Positions 10,444 through 19,022 of a stretch of 64,000 nt of DNA are shown here, one piece after another (the first letter of the stretch is position 1; each line of letters begins with the position of its first letter). The notes below the pieces were generated by a model that was given only the letters and a program-made list of their open reading frames with translations, was not told where the DNA came from and searched no databases. The position numbers were made by a program, and so were the translations under genes. Origin of the DNA: Kaistella carnis (lineage in GTDB: Bacteria > Bacteroidota > Bacteroidia > Flavobacteriales > Weeksellaceae); contig NZ_CP034159.1 in assembly GCF_003860585.1 (NCBI RefSeq), positions 806,001 to 870,000 of the forward strand, given 5' to 3'.

Positions 10444-11556
10444 TTACAACATCTTTAAATTGTTAACTTCAAGATCATTCAAGATTCTCCAGTGACCACG
10501 TTTGATATTTTTCTTGGTTAAACCTGCAAACATTACGCGATCGAGCAGTTCCACTTCATATCCCAATTTCTGGAAAATACGACGTACTACTCTATTCCAG
10601 CCAATATGAATTTCAATTCCCACCTCATTTTTAGGTTTACCTTCAATGTAGGAAATACTATCAACAACGGCAATTCCTTCTTCTAAACGAACACCTTCCG
10701 CGATTGCATTTAAGTCGGCTCTATCCAGCTTACGATCTAAACTTACATGATAAATCTTTTTCATTTCAAAAGAGGGATGCGTTAACTTCTTCGTCATATG
10801 ACCATCATTCGTTAACAAAATTACGCCCGTTGTAGAACGGTCTAATCTTCCCACCGGAAATAATCGGTAAGGCGACGCGTTCGCAACCAGATCCATTACA
10901 GTTTTACGAGCTTTATCGTCTTTTGTTGTAGAAATATATCCTTTCGGTTTGTTCAATAAAACATACACTGGTTTTTCAGGAGTAATTCCCTGTCCGTCGA
11001 AGATTACTTTATCGACTTTTTGTACCTGATAACCCATTTCGGTCACTACCTGACCGTTCACCTGAACAAGTCCTTGCGTAATTAATTCATCTGCCTCTCT
11101 TCGGGAACAAATTCCTGAATTTGCTATATATTTATTTAAACGAATGGTTTCTTTTGGAACTTCTTTGGATAATTTCTCCAATCGTCTTTTCTGCACATAT
11201 GAGCGGGTTCTTTCCGCGTCATCAACTGGAACAAAAGGTTTTTTATAGGCCTTTTTTACTCCAGATTTTGAAGGATCTTTTTCAAACTTACTGCTGCTGT
11301 CAAAAGATTTACCAATTCTTTTTCCCATTTTACGAGAAGCCGGTTTATCAAAAGTTTTCTCGTACGATTTCGCTTCTGACTGAGACATTAACCTCGGTTC
11401 TCTTGGTGCTTTTGGCTCTTTCGGTTCTTTTTTCTCCTCCTGTTTTTCAGCACGTGGACGAGCAGATTTTGTTGCACGTGGCTTGGCTGAACTTCCTGCA
11501 TTAGAAATTTTGCTTATACGTTGTGGCTTATTTTTTTTATTGTTGTCTCTGCTCAT
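10444..11556 (-). CDS. rluB: RsuA/RluB-family 23S rRNA pseudouridine synthase with a basic N-terminal tail
   Basis: A 370-residue protein. The first ~130 residues are low-complexity and rich in Lys, Pro, Arg and Ser. An S4 RNA-binding domain follows (about 138-185, IRLNKYIANSGICSRREADE), then the catalytic domain. The catalytic Asp is in GRLDRSTTGVILLTNDG, and LNKPKGYISTT is a family motif. It isomerises uridine in 23S rRNA, most likely at the RluB site by similarity. The long basic extension is common in Bacteroidota and may help rRNA binding. A second, shorter family member (RluF type) is at 60881-61609. Confidence 0.88.
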   Translation of the reverse strand: MSRDNNKKNKPQRISKISNAGSSAKPRATKSARPRAEKQEEKKEPKEPKAPREPRLMSQSEAKSYEKTFDKPASRKMGKRIGKSFDSSSKFEKDPSKSGVKKAYKKPFVPVDDAERTRSYVQKRRLEKLSKEVPKETIRLNKYIANSGICSRREADELITQGLVQVNGQVVTEMGYQVQKVDKVIFDGQGITPEKPVYVLLNKPKGYISTTKDDKARKTVMDLVANASPYRLFPVGRLDRSTTGVILLTNDGHMTKKLTHPSFEMKKIYHVSLDRKLDRADLNAIAEGVRLEEGIAVVDSISYIEGKPKNEVGIEIHIGWNRVVRRIFQKLGYEVELLDRVMFAGLTKKNIKRGHWRILNDLEVNNLKML

Positions 11557-11705
11557 GTTCTGAAAAATTTATCTGCAAAGATAAGATATTTTTCACGTGT
11601 TCCAATATAGCAATTTCCGTAGTCTTATTTAAGTAAAAGATTTTCGTTGCCTGATAAAAGAAATTTTAAATAAATAGAAATTTGTGGAATTATTTTCGGG
11701 AAATT

Positions 11706-12602
11706 TTAAGAAAAATAATGTTGATTGATTCCATTGGCGAGCATCGAAATGATACCAACAAAAATCCAGATCCTCAACATGTTTAAGTTGATGAATTTAG
11801 AATTTTTGGTCTTATTCAGCACGAAAAAAACAGAAATAATCTGAACAAAAATACTGAACCCAAAATAATAACTCATGATACTTTTTAGTCCAACTTTAAT
11901 TATGATCATTCCGGTAGAAACTTGCGCAGCCAGAAGAAGCAACACGATAACGGTATCAGTAATCCGGGAACTGAATGTATTTGCAATTGTCTGATAGCCG
12001 AATATTTTATCCGCATTTTTGGTTAAGGTATCTTTCAGAACATCAATAATTAAAAGCATTAAAAAGATGAAAAGAGACATCAACAAAATATAAAAAGAAA
12101 AGGTGCGATAATAAACAAGCATCCCAAAGAAGGGATAAAGTGAAAGACCTACAAAAGTTAGATTGTTCACAATCATGATCTTACTCAATTTATGACTGTA
12201 GAGCCACATCAAAAACTGATAAACCAGAAAGAAAAAGAAAACCCGCATCGAAATCATAGCGGCAATGCTCAAAGATACTAAATTAAGGATCAGGTAGGCG
12301 TAAAGAAAATATTTCTGTTTTAAAAAATTCTGAATTCTGGTACGGAAAGGCTTTGTAACCTGATCCTTTTCTCTGTCATAAAATTGATTGATAATTCCGC
12401 CGGCAAGAATGCTGAGAATGGAGCAGAAAATGATACCGTGTGCTTTAAAATCGAAAACGAACTTAATGAGACTTTCTTCCTGATTAAAAAGGAAAAACGT
12501 TGACACATATAAAGCGAAAGTAAGGAGCAAAGTCACGAAAACCCGTGCGCCCATCAAGAAGGCAATAAACTGGGATAACCGATAAAGCAAGGGATTTTTC
12601 AT
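11706..12602 (-). CDS. UbiA-family prenyltransferase
   Basis: An integral membrane protein of about 298 residues with eight or nine helices. The first Asp-rich motif, NQFYDREKDQVTKP, matches the UbiA NxxxDxxxD pattern. The second motif region, DVLKDTLTKNADKIFGYQT, matches its DxxxD partner. The family transfers prenyl chains to aromatic or glycerol-type acceptors. I place the start at the ATG at 12602 rather than an upstream GTG at 12617. It lies 73 bp downstream of mevalonate kinase on the same strand, supporting an isoprenoid role. The acceptor is unknown. Confidence 0.8.
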   Translation of the reverse strand: MKNPLLYRLSQFIAFLMGARVFVTLLLTFALYVSTFFLFNQEESLIKFVFDFKAHGIIFCSILSILAGGIINQFYDREKDQVTKPFRTRIQNFLKQKYFLYAYLILNLVSLSIAAMISMRVFFFFLVYQFLMWLYSHKLSKIMIVNNLTFVGLSLYPFFGMLVYYRTFSFYILLMSLFIFLMLLIIDVLKDTLTKNADKIFGYQTIANTFSSRITDTVIVLLLLAAQVSTGMIIIKVGLKSIMSYYFGFSIFVQIISVFFVLNKTKNSKFINLNMLRIWIFVGIISMLANGINQHYFS

Positions 12603-12674
12603 GAATCGTAAAGTCACAAACTTCGAAATTAAAAATGATTTTTAGATTGGTGGTTTTCGATTCTCATTCAACAG

Positions 12675-13601
12675 TTAAAACCTGTAGATGACTTCTTTGT
12701 GGAAACCTTCCAGCATCTTTTCTGCTTTTTTGTAATCTTTGGTGAAGCCTAAGATATAACCTCCGCCTCCACTGCCACAAAGTTTCAGATAATAAGCATT
12801 TGTATCTAAACCTTTTTTCCACGCATTATAAATACTTTCCGGGATCATCGGTTTGAAATGTTCGTACGCCCAAACCGAGAGACTTTTTAAATTTCTAAAA
12901 AGCGGATTCATTTCTTTTTTCAAAAATGCATCGATGCACGCATTATTGTAACGAATGAATTCTTCTTTCATGGTTTTGCGAAAGCCCTCCGTTTTCATTT
13001 TTTCAAAGAAAATCTGAACCATGGGACCGGTTTCACCTGTCATTCCGGAATCAATGAGGAAAATTGCTCCTTTTCCTTCATGACTTTCAGGAATAGAAAC
13101 TTTATCTACATTTTCTTTATTCTCTATAAGAATGGGAAGATTCATGTAACAAATCAGGGGATCAATACCAGAGCTTTTGCCATGAAAATAACTTTCCATT
13201 TCGCCAAAAACTTTTTTAAGTTCCTTGAGCTGATCTTTAGAAATATGTTCGGGAAGATAGGTTTTTACTGAATATTTTTCGAAAATTGCGGCTACCAAAG
13301 CACCCGAACTCCCAACACCATAACCTTGCGGGATATTAGAATCAAAGAACAGTCCTTTTTTAAGATCCTTTTGCAGTTTAGAAATATTGAGTTTGAATGA
13401 ATCAGGCAAATTAAGACTTCCTAAATAATCTGCATATTTCTGAAGGGAAATATTTGATGTCTTTTCAAAATCACTTTCCAAATCAGAAAATTTCAATGTT
13501 CCTTTGTAGAAACTATACGGCAAAGTTAATCCCTGCGAATCTTCGATAATACCGTATTCACCGAATAAAAGAATTTTAGCGTAAAATAAAGGATTGGCCA
13601 T
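12675..13601 (-). CDS. mvk: Mevalonate kinase-like GHMP kinase
   Basis: A 308-residue GHMP kinase. The ATP-binding motif is IPQGYGVGSSGALVAAIF (about residues 89-106), and the start AKILLFGEYGI is the GHMP N-terminal motif. The C-terminal LKLCGSGGGGYILGF is GHMP motif 3. Mevalonate kinase phosphorylates mevalonate on the way to isopentenyl diphosphate; flavobacteria use this pathway. The UbiA prenyltransferase gene downstream supports an isoprenoid assignment. A related GHMP kinase function cannot be ruled out. Confidence 0.85.
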   Translation of the reverse strand: MANPLFYAKILLFGEYGIIEDSQGLTLPYSFYKGTLKFSDLESDFEKTSNISLQKYADYLGSLNLPDSFKLNISKLQKDLKKGLFFDSNIPQGYGVGSSGALVAAIFEKYSVKTYLPEHISKDQLKELKKVFGEMESYFHGKSSGIDPLICYMNLPILIENKENVDKVSIPESHEGKGAIFLIDSGMTGETGPMVQIFFEKMKTEGFRKTMKEEFIRYNNACIDAFLKKEMNPLFRNLKSLSVWAYEHFKPMIPESIYNAWKKGLDTNAYYLKLCGSGGGGYILGFTKDYKKAEKMLEGFHKEVIYRF

Positions 13602-13709
13602 TTAATATTTTAGGATGTTCGTTATCAAGTGCAAATTTACAATTTTCTGGCGGTTAAATCGCTTTGTTGCTTAAACAATTTTTAAGCCAATATATTGATA
13701 ATAGTGTAC

Positions 13710-15200
13710 TTAAATACTATTCTTTTGTTTATCGGTTTTCAACTTTAAGAATCTGATCAGAATTAATCCTACTAAGAAAAACACAGACATGGACAAAGCT
13801 GAAAAACGCATGTTATGATACTTGTCGATCATTGTGGCAAAAATGAAGGTACCGATAATGATGGCAATTTTCTCCAGTACATCATAAAAACTGAAATAAG
13901 TCGTATTATCCATACTGTTTTCAGGCAAAAGCTTAGAGTAAGTAGAACGGGACATCGCCTGTAAACCACCCATTACCAGACCGATTATTGCGGCAACTGC
14001 ATAAAACTGATATTCAACATTTGGATTTTCTTTGTTAAGGAAATAGGCTGATAAACATGCCACGATCCAAAGAATAATTGCGATTGAAATGACATTTTTG
14101 TTACCAATTCTACGAGATAACTTAGAGAAAAGTACCGCTCCAATGATTGCTTCAATTTGAATAACGAGCAATGTTAAAATTAAGCGATCTTGCTCTAAAT
14201 TTATTTCACTTTTTCCAAACAGGGTTGCCATTAGAAAGATCGTCTGCATTCCAACACTATAAAAGAAGAAACTCGATAAGAAGAATTTTAAATTATGATC
14301 TTTAAATAAAGTATTGCCCACTTTGAACAATTCTTTAAAACTCTGTTTCGCAACATCGATATAGAATTTAATATTATCTTTCAAAACCTCGAAAATCCCA
14401 CCACTTTCTTCATGTTTTTCGAAGATATTTTTATAATTGAGCAGAACAAGATCTTTTGGCAACTGCTCCTTAATATTACCAAACTGTGGTAAATGTTTGA
14501 AGGTATATTGAGAAAAACCAAACCACCAAGCACCAGTCAGAAGAAAAGAAATACGGGTGTACATTTTTGCTTGCTCAGCATCTTTTGCAAAAACCTGAAT
14601 TAAAACTAAACAGATAATCACCAAAACTACAGAACCCAAATAACCGTAAACATATCCCTTCGCCGACAAAGCATCCTGTTTATCCGGCGTTGCAATATCG
14701 GGTAAAAATGAATTATAAAAAACCAAACTGCCCCAGAAACCAACACTTGCGGTGATGCTAAATAGCAAGCCGAGAAAGACATTTTGCATTCCTGTAAACA
14801 TGGCTAAACCCATACATGAAGTCGCGCCCAAATAACAAAAAAATTGCAGAAATGACTTTTTATTCCCAATCGTATCCGCCAAAGAAGAAAGAAAAGGGGA
14901 AAGTAAAACGACAATTAAAAAGGAGATGGTCAAGGAATATCCATAGATTGCATCAGGTTGATATTCTTTTCCAAAAATTGTAATCAGATGACGAACCGGA
15001 ACTGTAATCCACTGTCCCGTCTCTTTTACGTATTCGGTTTTCTCAGACGCGGTAGTTAGAATGGAATAATAGATCGGAAAAATAGTGGAAGTAATAACCA
15101 GTGAGTACACCGAATTTGCCCAATCATACAAAGCCCAAGCTTTCATGATCTTGGGATTATTCTTAATATTTTGGTTTTGTAGAGGTTCGTTTTCTGGCAT
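13710..15200 (-). CDS. MFS transporter (UMF1/Atg22-like)
   Basis: A 496-residue protein with about 12 membrane helices. The opening KAWALYDWANSVYSLVITST is characteristic of the UMF1/Atg22-like MFS group, and GGLQAMSRSTYSKLLPE is the conserved loop in the second half. Eukaryotic Atg22 proteins export amino acids; bacterial substrates are largely unknown. It is separate from its neighbours, with a possible hairpin at 15232-15278 upstream that would end the thiolase transcript. Confidence 0.85.
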   Translation of the reverse strand: MPENEPLQNQNIKNNPKIMKAWALYDWANSVYSLVITSTIFPIYYSILTTASEKTEYVKETGQWITVPVRHLITIFGKEYQPDAIYGYSLTISFLIVVLLSPFLSSLADTIGNKKSFLQFFCYLGATSCMGLAMFTGMQNVFLGLLFSITASVGFWGSLVFYNSFLPDIATPDKQDALSAKGYVYGYLGSVVLVIICLVLIQVFAKDAEQAKMYTRISFLLTGAWWFGFSQYTFKHLPQFGNIKEQLPKDLVLLNYKNIFEKHEESGGIFEVLKDNIKFYIDVAKQSFKELFKVGNTLFKDHNLKFFLSSFFFYSVGMQTIFLMATLFGKSEINLEQDRLILTLLVIQIEAIIGAVLFSKLSRRIGNKNVISIAIILWIVACLSAYFLNKENPNVEYQFYAVAAIIGLVMGGLQAMSRSTYSKLLPENSMDNTTYFSFYDVLEKIAIIIGTFIFATMIDKYHNMRFSALSMSVFFLVGLILIRFLKLKTDKQKNSI

Positions 15201-15231
15201 GTTGATGTAATTAATGGAACAAAAATAACAA

Positions 15232-15278
15232 AACCATTAAGATTCTGTTGAAAAAATCATCAGTTATTCTTAATGGTT
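15232..15278 (-). terminator. Possible terminator of the thiolase gene
   Basis: AACCATTAAGA and TCTTAATGGTT form an 11-bp perfect stem, but the loop is about 25 bases. It lies just after the stop of the minus-strand thiolase gene at 15303. The large loop makes it a weak call. Confidence 0.4.
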
Positions 15279-15302
15279 TGGTTTAAAGGCTTTTATATTA
15301 AA

Positions 15303-16481
15303 TTATAAATTCTCAATTACAATTGCTGAAGCACCGCCTCCACCGTTACAAATAGCAGCAGCACCGTACTTTCCGTTGTTTTGTTTAAGAATATTTATTA
15401 AAGAAACAATGATTCTTGAGCCTGAACTTCCAAGTGGGTGTCCTAAAGAAACTGCACCTCCATTCACATTAACTTTAGCAGCATCTAAACCTAAAATTTT
15501 ATTATTGGCTAAACCTACTACAGAAAACGCTTCATTGAATTCAAAAAAATCAATATCAGTTAATTCTAAATTTGCTTTTTTCAAAGCAATAGGAAGTGCT
15601 TTTGCCGGCGAAGTTGTAAACCATTCCGGTTCCTGTGCTGCATCGGCGTAAGAGATTATTTTTGCTAAAGGTTTCAAACCTAACTCTTCCATTTTCTCCT
15701 TCGACATTAAGATCAAAGCAGAAGCTCCATCATTCAATGTAGAGGCATTAGCAGCTGTTACTGTTCCGTTTTCTTTCTGGAAAACAGTAGGTAAAGTTCC
15801 AATACGGTCAAAGTTTACCGATTTATATTCTTCATCTTCTTTAAAAATGATTGGGTCTCCTTTTCGTTGTGGAATTTCTACGGAAACTACTTCGTCGTTA
15901 AATTTTCCTTCGCTCCAGGCTTTTGCTGATCTTTTGTAAGATTCAATCGCAAAATTATCCTGATCTTCTCGTGTAATTCCGTATTCAGCGGCACATTTTT
16001 CAGCGCAAACCCCCATATGAACTTTACCGTAAACATCTGTTAAACCGTCCAGTACCATTCCGTCCTGCATTTTAACATCGCCCAATTTAGTCGCGTTTCT
16101 TGCGTTGTAATAATGAGGAACTGAGGACATATTTTCCATTCCACCTGCTACGATCACGTCCTGATCACCAGATTTAATGGATTGTGCGGCCATCATCACT
16201 GCTTTCATACCGGAAGCGCAAACTTTATTAATGGTGGTTGCGGGAGTTTCATTGGACAAGCCAGCTCCCATTGCAGCCTGACGTGCGGGTGCTTGCCCCT
16301 CACCTGCCTGTAAAACATTTCCCATATAAACTTCCTGAACCTGTATTGGATCAAGATTAATTTTGTCTAAAGCACCTTTAATGGCGGTGGCACCCAATTT
16401 AGTTGCGGGAACTGAAGCTAAACTTCCCAAGAAACTCCCCATCGGAGTTCTAACTGCAGATACTATGAATACTTCTTTCAT
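15303..16481 (-). CDS. atoB: Acetyl-CoA C-acyltransferase (thiolase)
   Basis: A 392-residue thiolase. The nucleophilic Cys is in NKVCASGMKAV (about residue 88). The active-site His is in NGGAVSLGHPLGSSG, and the second Cys is in AICNGGGGASA. It condenses or cleaves acetyl-CoA units; flavobacteria use such enzymes for acetoacetyl-CoA in mevalonate synthesis or degradation. A second, distinct thiolase lies in the beta-oxidation operon at 39573-40757, which suggests that this copy is the acetoacetyl-CoA enzyme. No MarR operator is seen upstream of it. Confidence 0.92.
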   Translation of the reverse strand: MKEVFIVSAVRTPMGSFLGSLASVPATKLGATAIKGALDKINLDPIQVQEVYMGNVLQAGEGQAPARQAAMGAGLSNETPATTINKVCASGMKAVMMAAQSIKSGDQDVIVAGGMENMSSVPHYYNARNATKLGDVKMQDGMVLDGLTDVYGKVHMGVCAEKCAAEYGITREDQDNFAIESYKRSAKAWSEGKFNDEVVSVEIPQRKGDPIIFKEDEEYKSVNFDRIGTLPTVFQKENGTVTAANASTLNDGASALILMSKEKMEELGLKPLAKIISYADAAQEPEWFTTSPAKALPIALKKANLELTDIDFFEFNEAFSVVGLANNKILGLDAAKVNVNGGAVSLGHPLGSSGSRIIVSLINILKQNNGKYGAAAICNGGGGASAIVIENL

Positions 16482-16520
16482 TATGTCTATTTTATTATTT
16501 TAAAAGTACGCCAAATTACA

Positions 16521-16552
16521 AAAAAAAACACACTTAGAAAAAAAGTGTGTTT
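16521..16552 (-). terminator. Terminator of the second ECF sigma operon
   Basis: Stem AAACACACTT with AAGTGTGTTT around a 7-base loop, with a T-run on the minus strand, just beyond the stop at 16573. Its stem sequence closely matches the terminator at 18983-19015. Confidence 0.85.
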
Positions 16553-16572
16553 CAATGAAAAATCTATGAATA

Positions 16573-17667
16573 TTAAAAATTTAAATTTGTTAAATCAATT
16601 CCGAGCTGTATTGCATTCTTATTGGGCAGGATTGCAGAATTATTGAAGATAGGGCTGAAATCTTTCTTTATAAAAATATTCAGTCCGCCATAACTTACAC
16701 TTACTTTTCCACCGAACAGAAAGGAGTTAACACCATAATCTAAAGTAAATTGATCTTTTTTAAATTTATCATTTTCATCATGATATTTCACCTTTACGAT
16801 GCTTCTTGTACGTACTCCCGCATAAATTCCTGCACCTATTCTCCATTGCTTTTTGGAAGCATCTAAGTAATTTACACCTTCAGACTCTATATATTTTGGA
16901 TTAAGGACCAATTGAAAATCAACTGGCAGCGTGATATACACGTTCCGAAGTTTTGATCTTTTTAAATTTCCTTGCGTAAAATCCTCTAAGAAAAGCAACT
17001 CATTGTCCTGTACAAAAATCTGTGGTCTTTTCGGTATATACGTATCTGCTCTGTAAGCCAATCCGTAACGGATAAATAGTGGACTTGTAAAACTCCCTAA
17101 CTGTCGCTCTCGTCTGGCCTGAAGTTCGAAACTGTGTGAGTTTCCAATACGCATTTCAGAATCATTATTAAAAACGTCAAAACTCCCGGCATCTTTTGTT
17201 AAATTAAGAAATCCATAAGTCAAAGCCAAGCCATCCGTACGCAGAAGATCTTTGGGACTTTTTTTCTTTTTGTAGGAAATATTAACGACTGAATTTTGAC
17301 TGCTGTTCACCGCGCCTACCCGATCATTTTTCAGGGTGTCATTTTTTTTCATGATCGAATTATTAACACTGATTTTTGTTAATTCATTAAGCGCTTCTTT
17401 TTCCTGAGCAATTTTTTCATTAATTATGTTTTCATACTTTACGGCTATCAGCTGTTTTTGATTCCTTTGGTCAACCTCTGAAATTTGACTTTTTCGAAAG
17501 GATTCATCCACCGCAGACAATTCGCTGTTCATTAATGATTTCTCGCGGGTTACGATGCTGTCTACCTTTTTAGAATAATTTTGAATTCTGCTTTCAAGCA
17601 CCGATGATTCTTGAGAAAAGAAGGTTGCGCTCACACTCATGGCGAGAAATAGTACAAGTTTTTTCAT
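16573..17667 (-). CDS. Secreted/outer-membrane protein of a sigma-factor operon
   Basis: A 364-residue protein with a signal peptide (MKKLVLFLAMSVSATFFSQ, about residues 1-19). A Lys/Glu/Ser-rich, probably coiled-coil region spans about 20-110. The C-terminal ~220 residues contain alternating hydrophobic strands ending in IQLGIDLTNLNF, which looks like a beta-barrel with a terminal aromatic residue. It is the last gene of a sigma, membrane-anchored protein and barrel unit. Function is unknown; an envelope role regulated by the local sigma factor is an inference. Confidence 0.6.
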   Translation of the reverse strand: MKKLVLFLAMSVSATFFSQESSVLESRIQNYSKKVDSIVTREKSLMNSELSAVDESFRKSQISEVDQRNQKQLIAVKYENIINEKIAQEKEALNELTKISVNNSIMKKNDTLKNDRVGAVNSSQNSVVNISYKKKKSPKDLLRTDGLALTYGFLNLTKDAGSFDVFNNDSEMRIGNSHSFELQARRERQLGSFTSPLFIRYGLAYRADTYIPKRPQIFVQDNELLFLEDFTQGNLKRSKLRNVYITLPVDFQLVLNPKYIESEGVNYLDASKKQWRIGAGIYAGVRTRSIVKVKYHDENDKFKKDQFTLDYGVNSFLFGGKVSVSYGGLNIFIKKDFSPIFNNSAILPNKNAIQLGIDLTNLNF

Positions 17668-17718
17668 AGTTTTAATTTTTTTTTATTATTGAAAAATTAT
17701 TTTAAAATTTTCTGTAAC

Positions 17719-18396
17719 CTACTCATTTGGTGTTTCTTCAGAATATATTTTCACGCCAAGGATGGAAATTTCCTTTGGTTTTTTAAGTTCTAAGGTTCCG
17801 AGTTTGTTGCCTCTTTTATCTAATTCTGCATTCGTTTTTTCCAGTTCATAACCGAAGAGCAAATCTTCTGCGGAAGTATATTTTACCTTTTCCTTTACTT
17901 CATTATTTTGTGCCAAATTAAATGGTGTTTCGCCCTGCGTTTTAGTCTCAATTTTTGGAGAATCCGTTTTTTCTACGGACTTGTTAGCTACAGATATTAT
18001 AGGATTTAAAGCCTTTTTTTCAATTTGATTATATGAAGAAGGAATTACCACAGATCCCATATTTGCATCTTCTTTCGATTTTTCTTCACTTTTTAAAGCT
18101 ACTGCTTCCACTGATTTCGCCTCAGGATTTTCCCGATTCATTTTTTCTTGACGTACAACTATGGTATCTGATGATTTAACAGATTCTTTCTGACTGATAA
18201 ATAAGTATAAACCAAGTGATAAAAAAACCAAAAGAACTGCAGCATATTTATAAAAAGGAAGACTTCTTTTTGCAATTGGTTTTTCCATTGAAGTTGAATC
18301 TAAGTCGGCCTCTAAGCGCTCCCATAAATTCGGTGGAACATTTTCAGAAAGTTCCTCATACTCTCTCTTTAATTTATCTTTTATTGTGTTTTTCAT
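17719..18396 (-). CDS. Single-pass membrane protein, probable anti-sigma factor
   Basis: A 225-residue protein with a cytoplasmic N-terminus (about 1-45, LKREYEELSENVPPNLWERL), one membrane helix (about 49-66, YKYAAVLLVFLSLGLYLFI) and a Ser/Lys-rich periplasmic part. This layout is typical of anti-sigma factors. The gene overlaps the 3' end of the upstream sigma gene by 23 bp, indicating translational coupling. No zinc-binding anti-sigma motif is visible, so the role rests on architecture and position. Confidence 0.65.
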   Translation of the reverse strand: MKNTIKDKLKREYEELSENVPPNLWERLEADLDSTSMEKPIAKRSLPFYKYAAVLLVFLSLGLYLFISQKESVKSSDTIVVRQEKMNRENPEAKSVEAVALKSEEKSKEDANMGSVVIPSSYNQIEKKALNPIISVANKSVEKTDSPKIETKTQGETPFNLAQNNEVKEKVKYTSAEDLLFGYELEKTNAELDKRGNKLGTLELKKPKEISILGVKIYSEETPNE

Positions 18397-18931
18397 TTTC
18401 CTGTGTGTTTAAAAATTCTTTCAACCATTTTTTAGCTTTGCTGAGTTGGCTTTTACTCGTTCCTTCAGAAATATTGAGTATTTCTGCGATTTCCTGATGC
18501 TTCTTATCTTCAAAAACTGAGAGATTAAAGACCAATCGGTAACCTTCCGGCATTTTGGAAAAAATATCTTTTAAGTCAATATACATTCGATCATCTTCCC
18601 AAAAATCATCTTCTTCCGCTTCATTCCCATTTTCCTGAAAATCTGTTTCTAAGTAGAGAATACTTTTATTTTTTCTAATAAAAGAAATGGAATCGTTTAC
18701 CACTATCTTTCTTAACCAAAACTCAAAACTTTTAAAATCTTTGCAATCCCCAATTTTCATAAAACATTTATGAAATGCTTTAATGAGAACATCTTCCGCA
18801 TCGGTTTGGTTCTGAACGTACGATTTTGCAATGGATAACATTTTGCCGGAGAACTGTTCAAAAATTTTCTTTTGAGCAAGTCTGTCCTGTTTTATCGCAA
18901 GATTAAAAGTTGTTTTGAAATCGTTTTGCAT
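18374..18931 (-). CDS. ECF-type RNA polymerase sigma factor
   Basis: A 185-residue sigma factor. Region 2 spans AKSYVQNQTDAEDVLIKAFH and FEFWLRKIVVNDSISFIRK. Region 4 includes MPEGYRLVFNLSVFEDKKHQ and the helix-turn-helix EIAEILNISEGTSKSQLSKA. It heads a three-gene unit with a probable anti-sigma factor and an envelope protein. It is distinct in sequence from the sigma factor at 9818-10303. Confidence 0.92.
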   Translation of the reverse strand: MQNDFKTTFNLAIKQDRLAQKKIFEQFSGKMLSIAKSYVQNQTDAEDVLIKAFHKCFMKIGDCKDFKSFEFWLRKIVVNDSISFIRKNKSILYLETDFQENGNEAEEDDFWEDDRMYIDLKDIFSKMPEGYRLVFNLSVFEDKKHQEIAEILNISEGTSKSQLSKAKKWLKEFLNTQENEKHNKR

Positions 18932-18982
18932 ATCTACTATAAAGACGCTAAAAAATGGAAATGGTTGCCTGGGATCGGAAAT

Positions 18983-19015
18983 AAAAAAAACACACTTTTT
19001 AAAAAGTGTGTTTTT
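18983..19015 (-). terminator. Terminator of the nucleoside-type MFS gene
   Basis: A perfect 14-bp palindromic stem, AAAACACACTTTTT with AAAAAGTGTGTTTT, with A- and T-runs on both sides. It lies between the sigma gene start and the stop of the minus-strand transporter at 19023. Confidence 0.88.
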
Positions 19016-19022
19016 AATGTTG

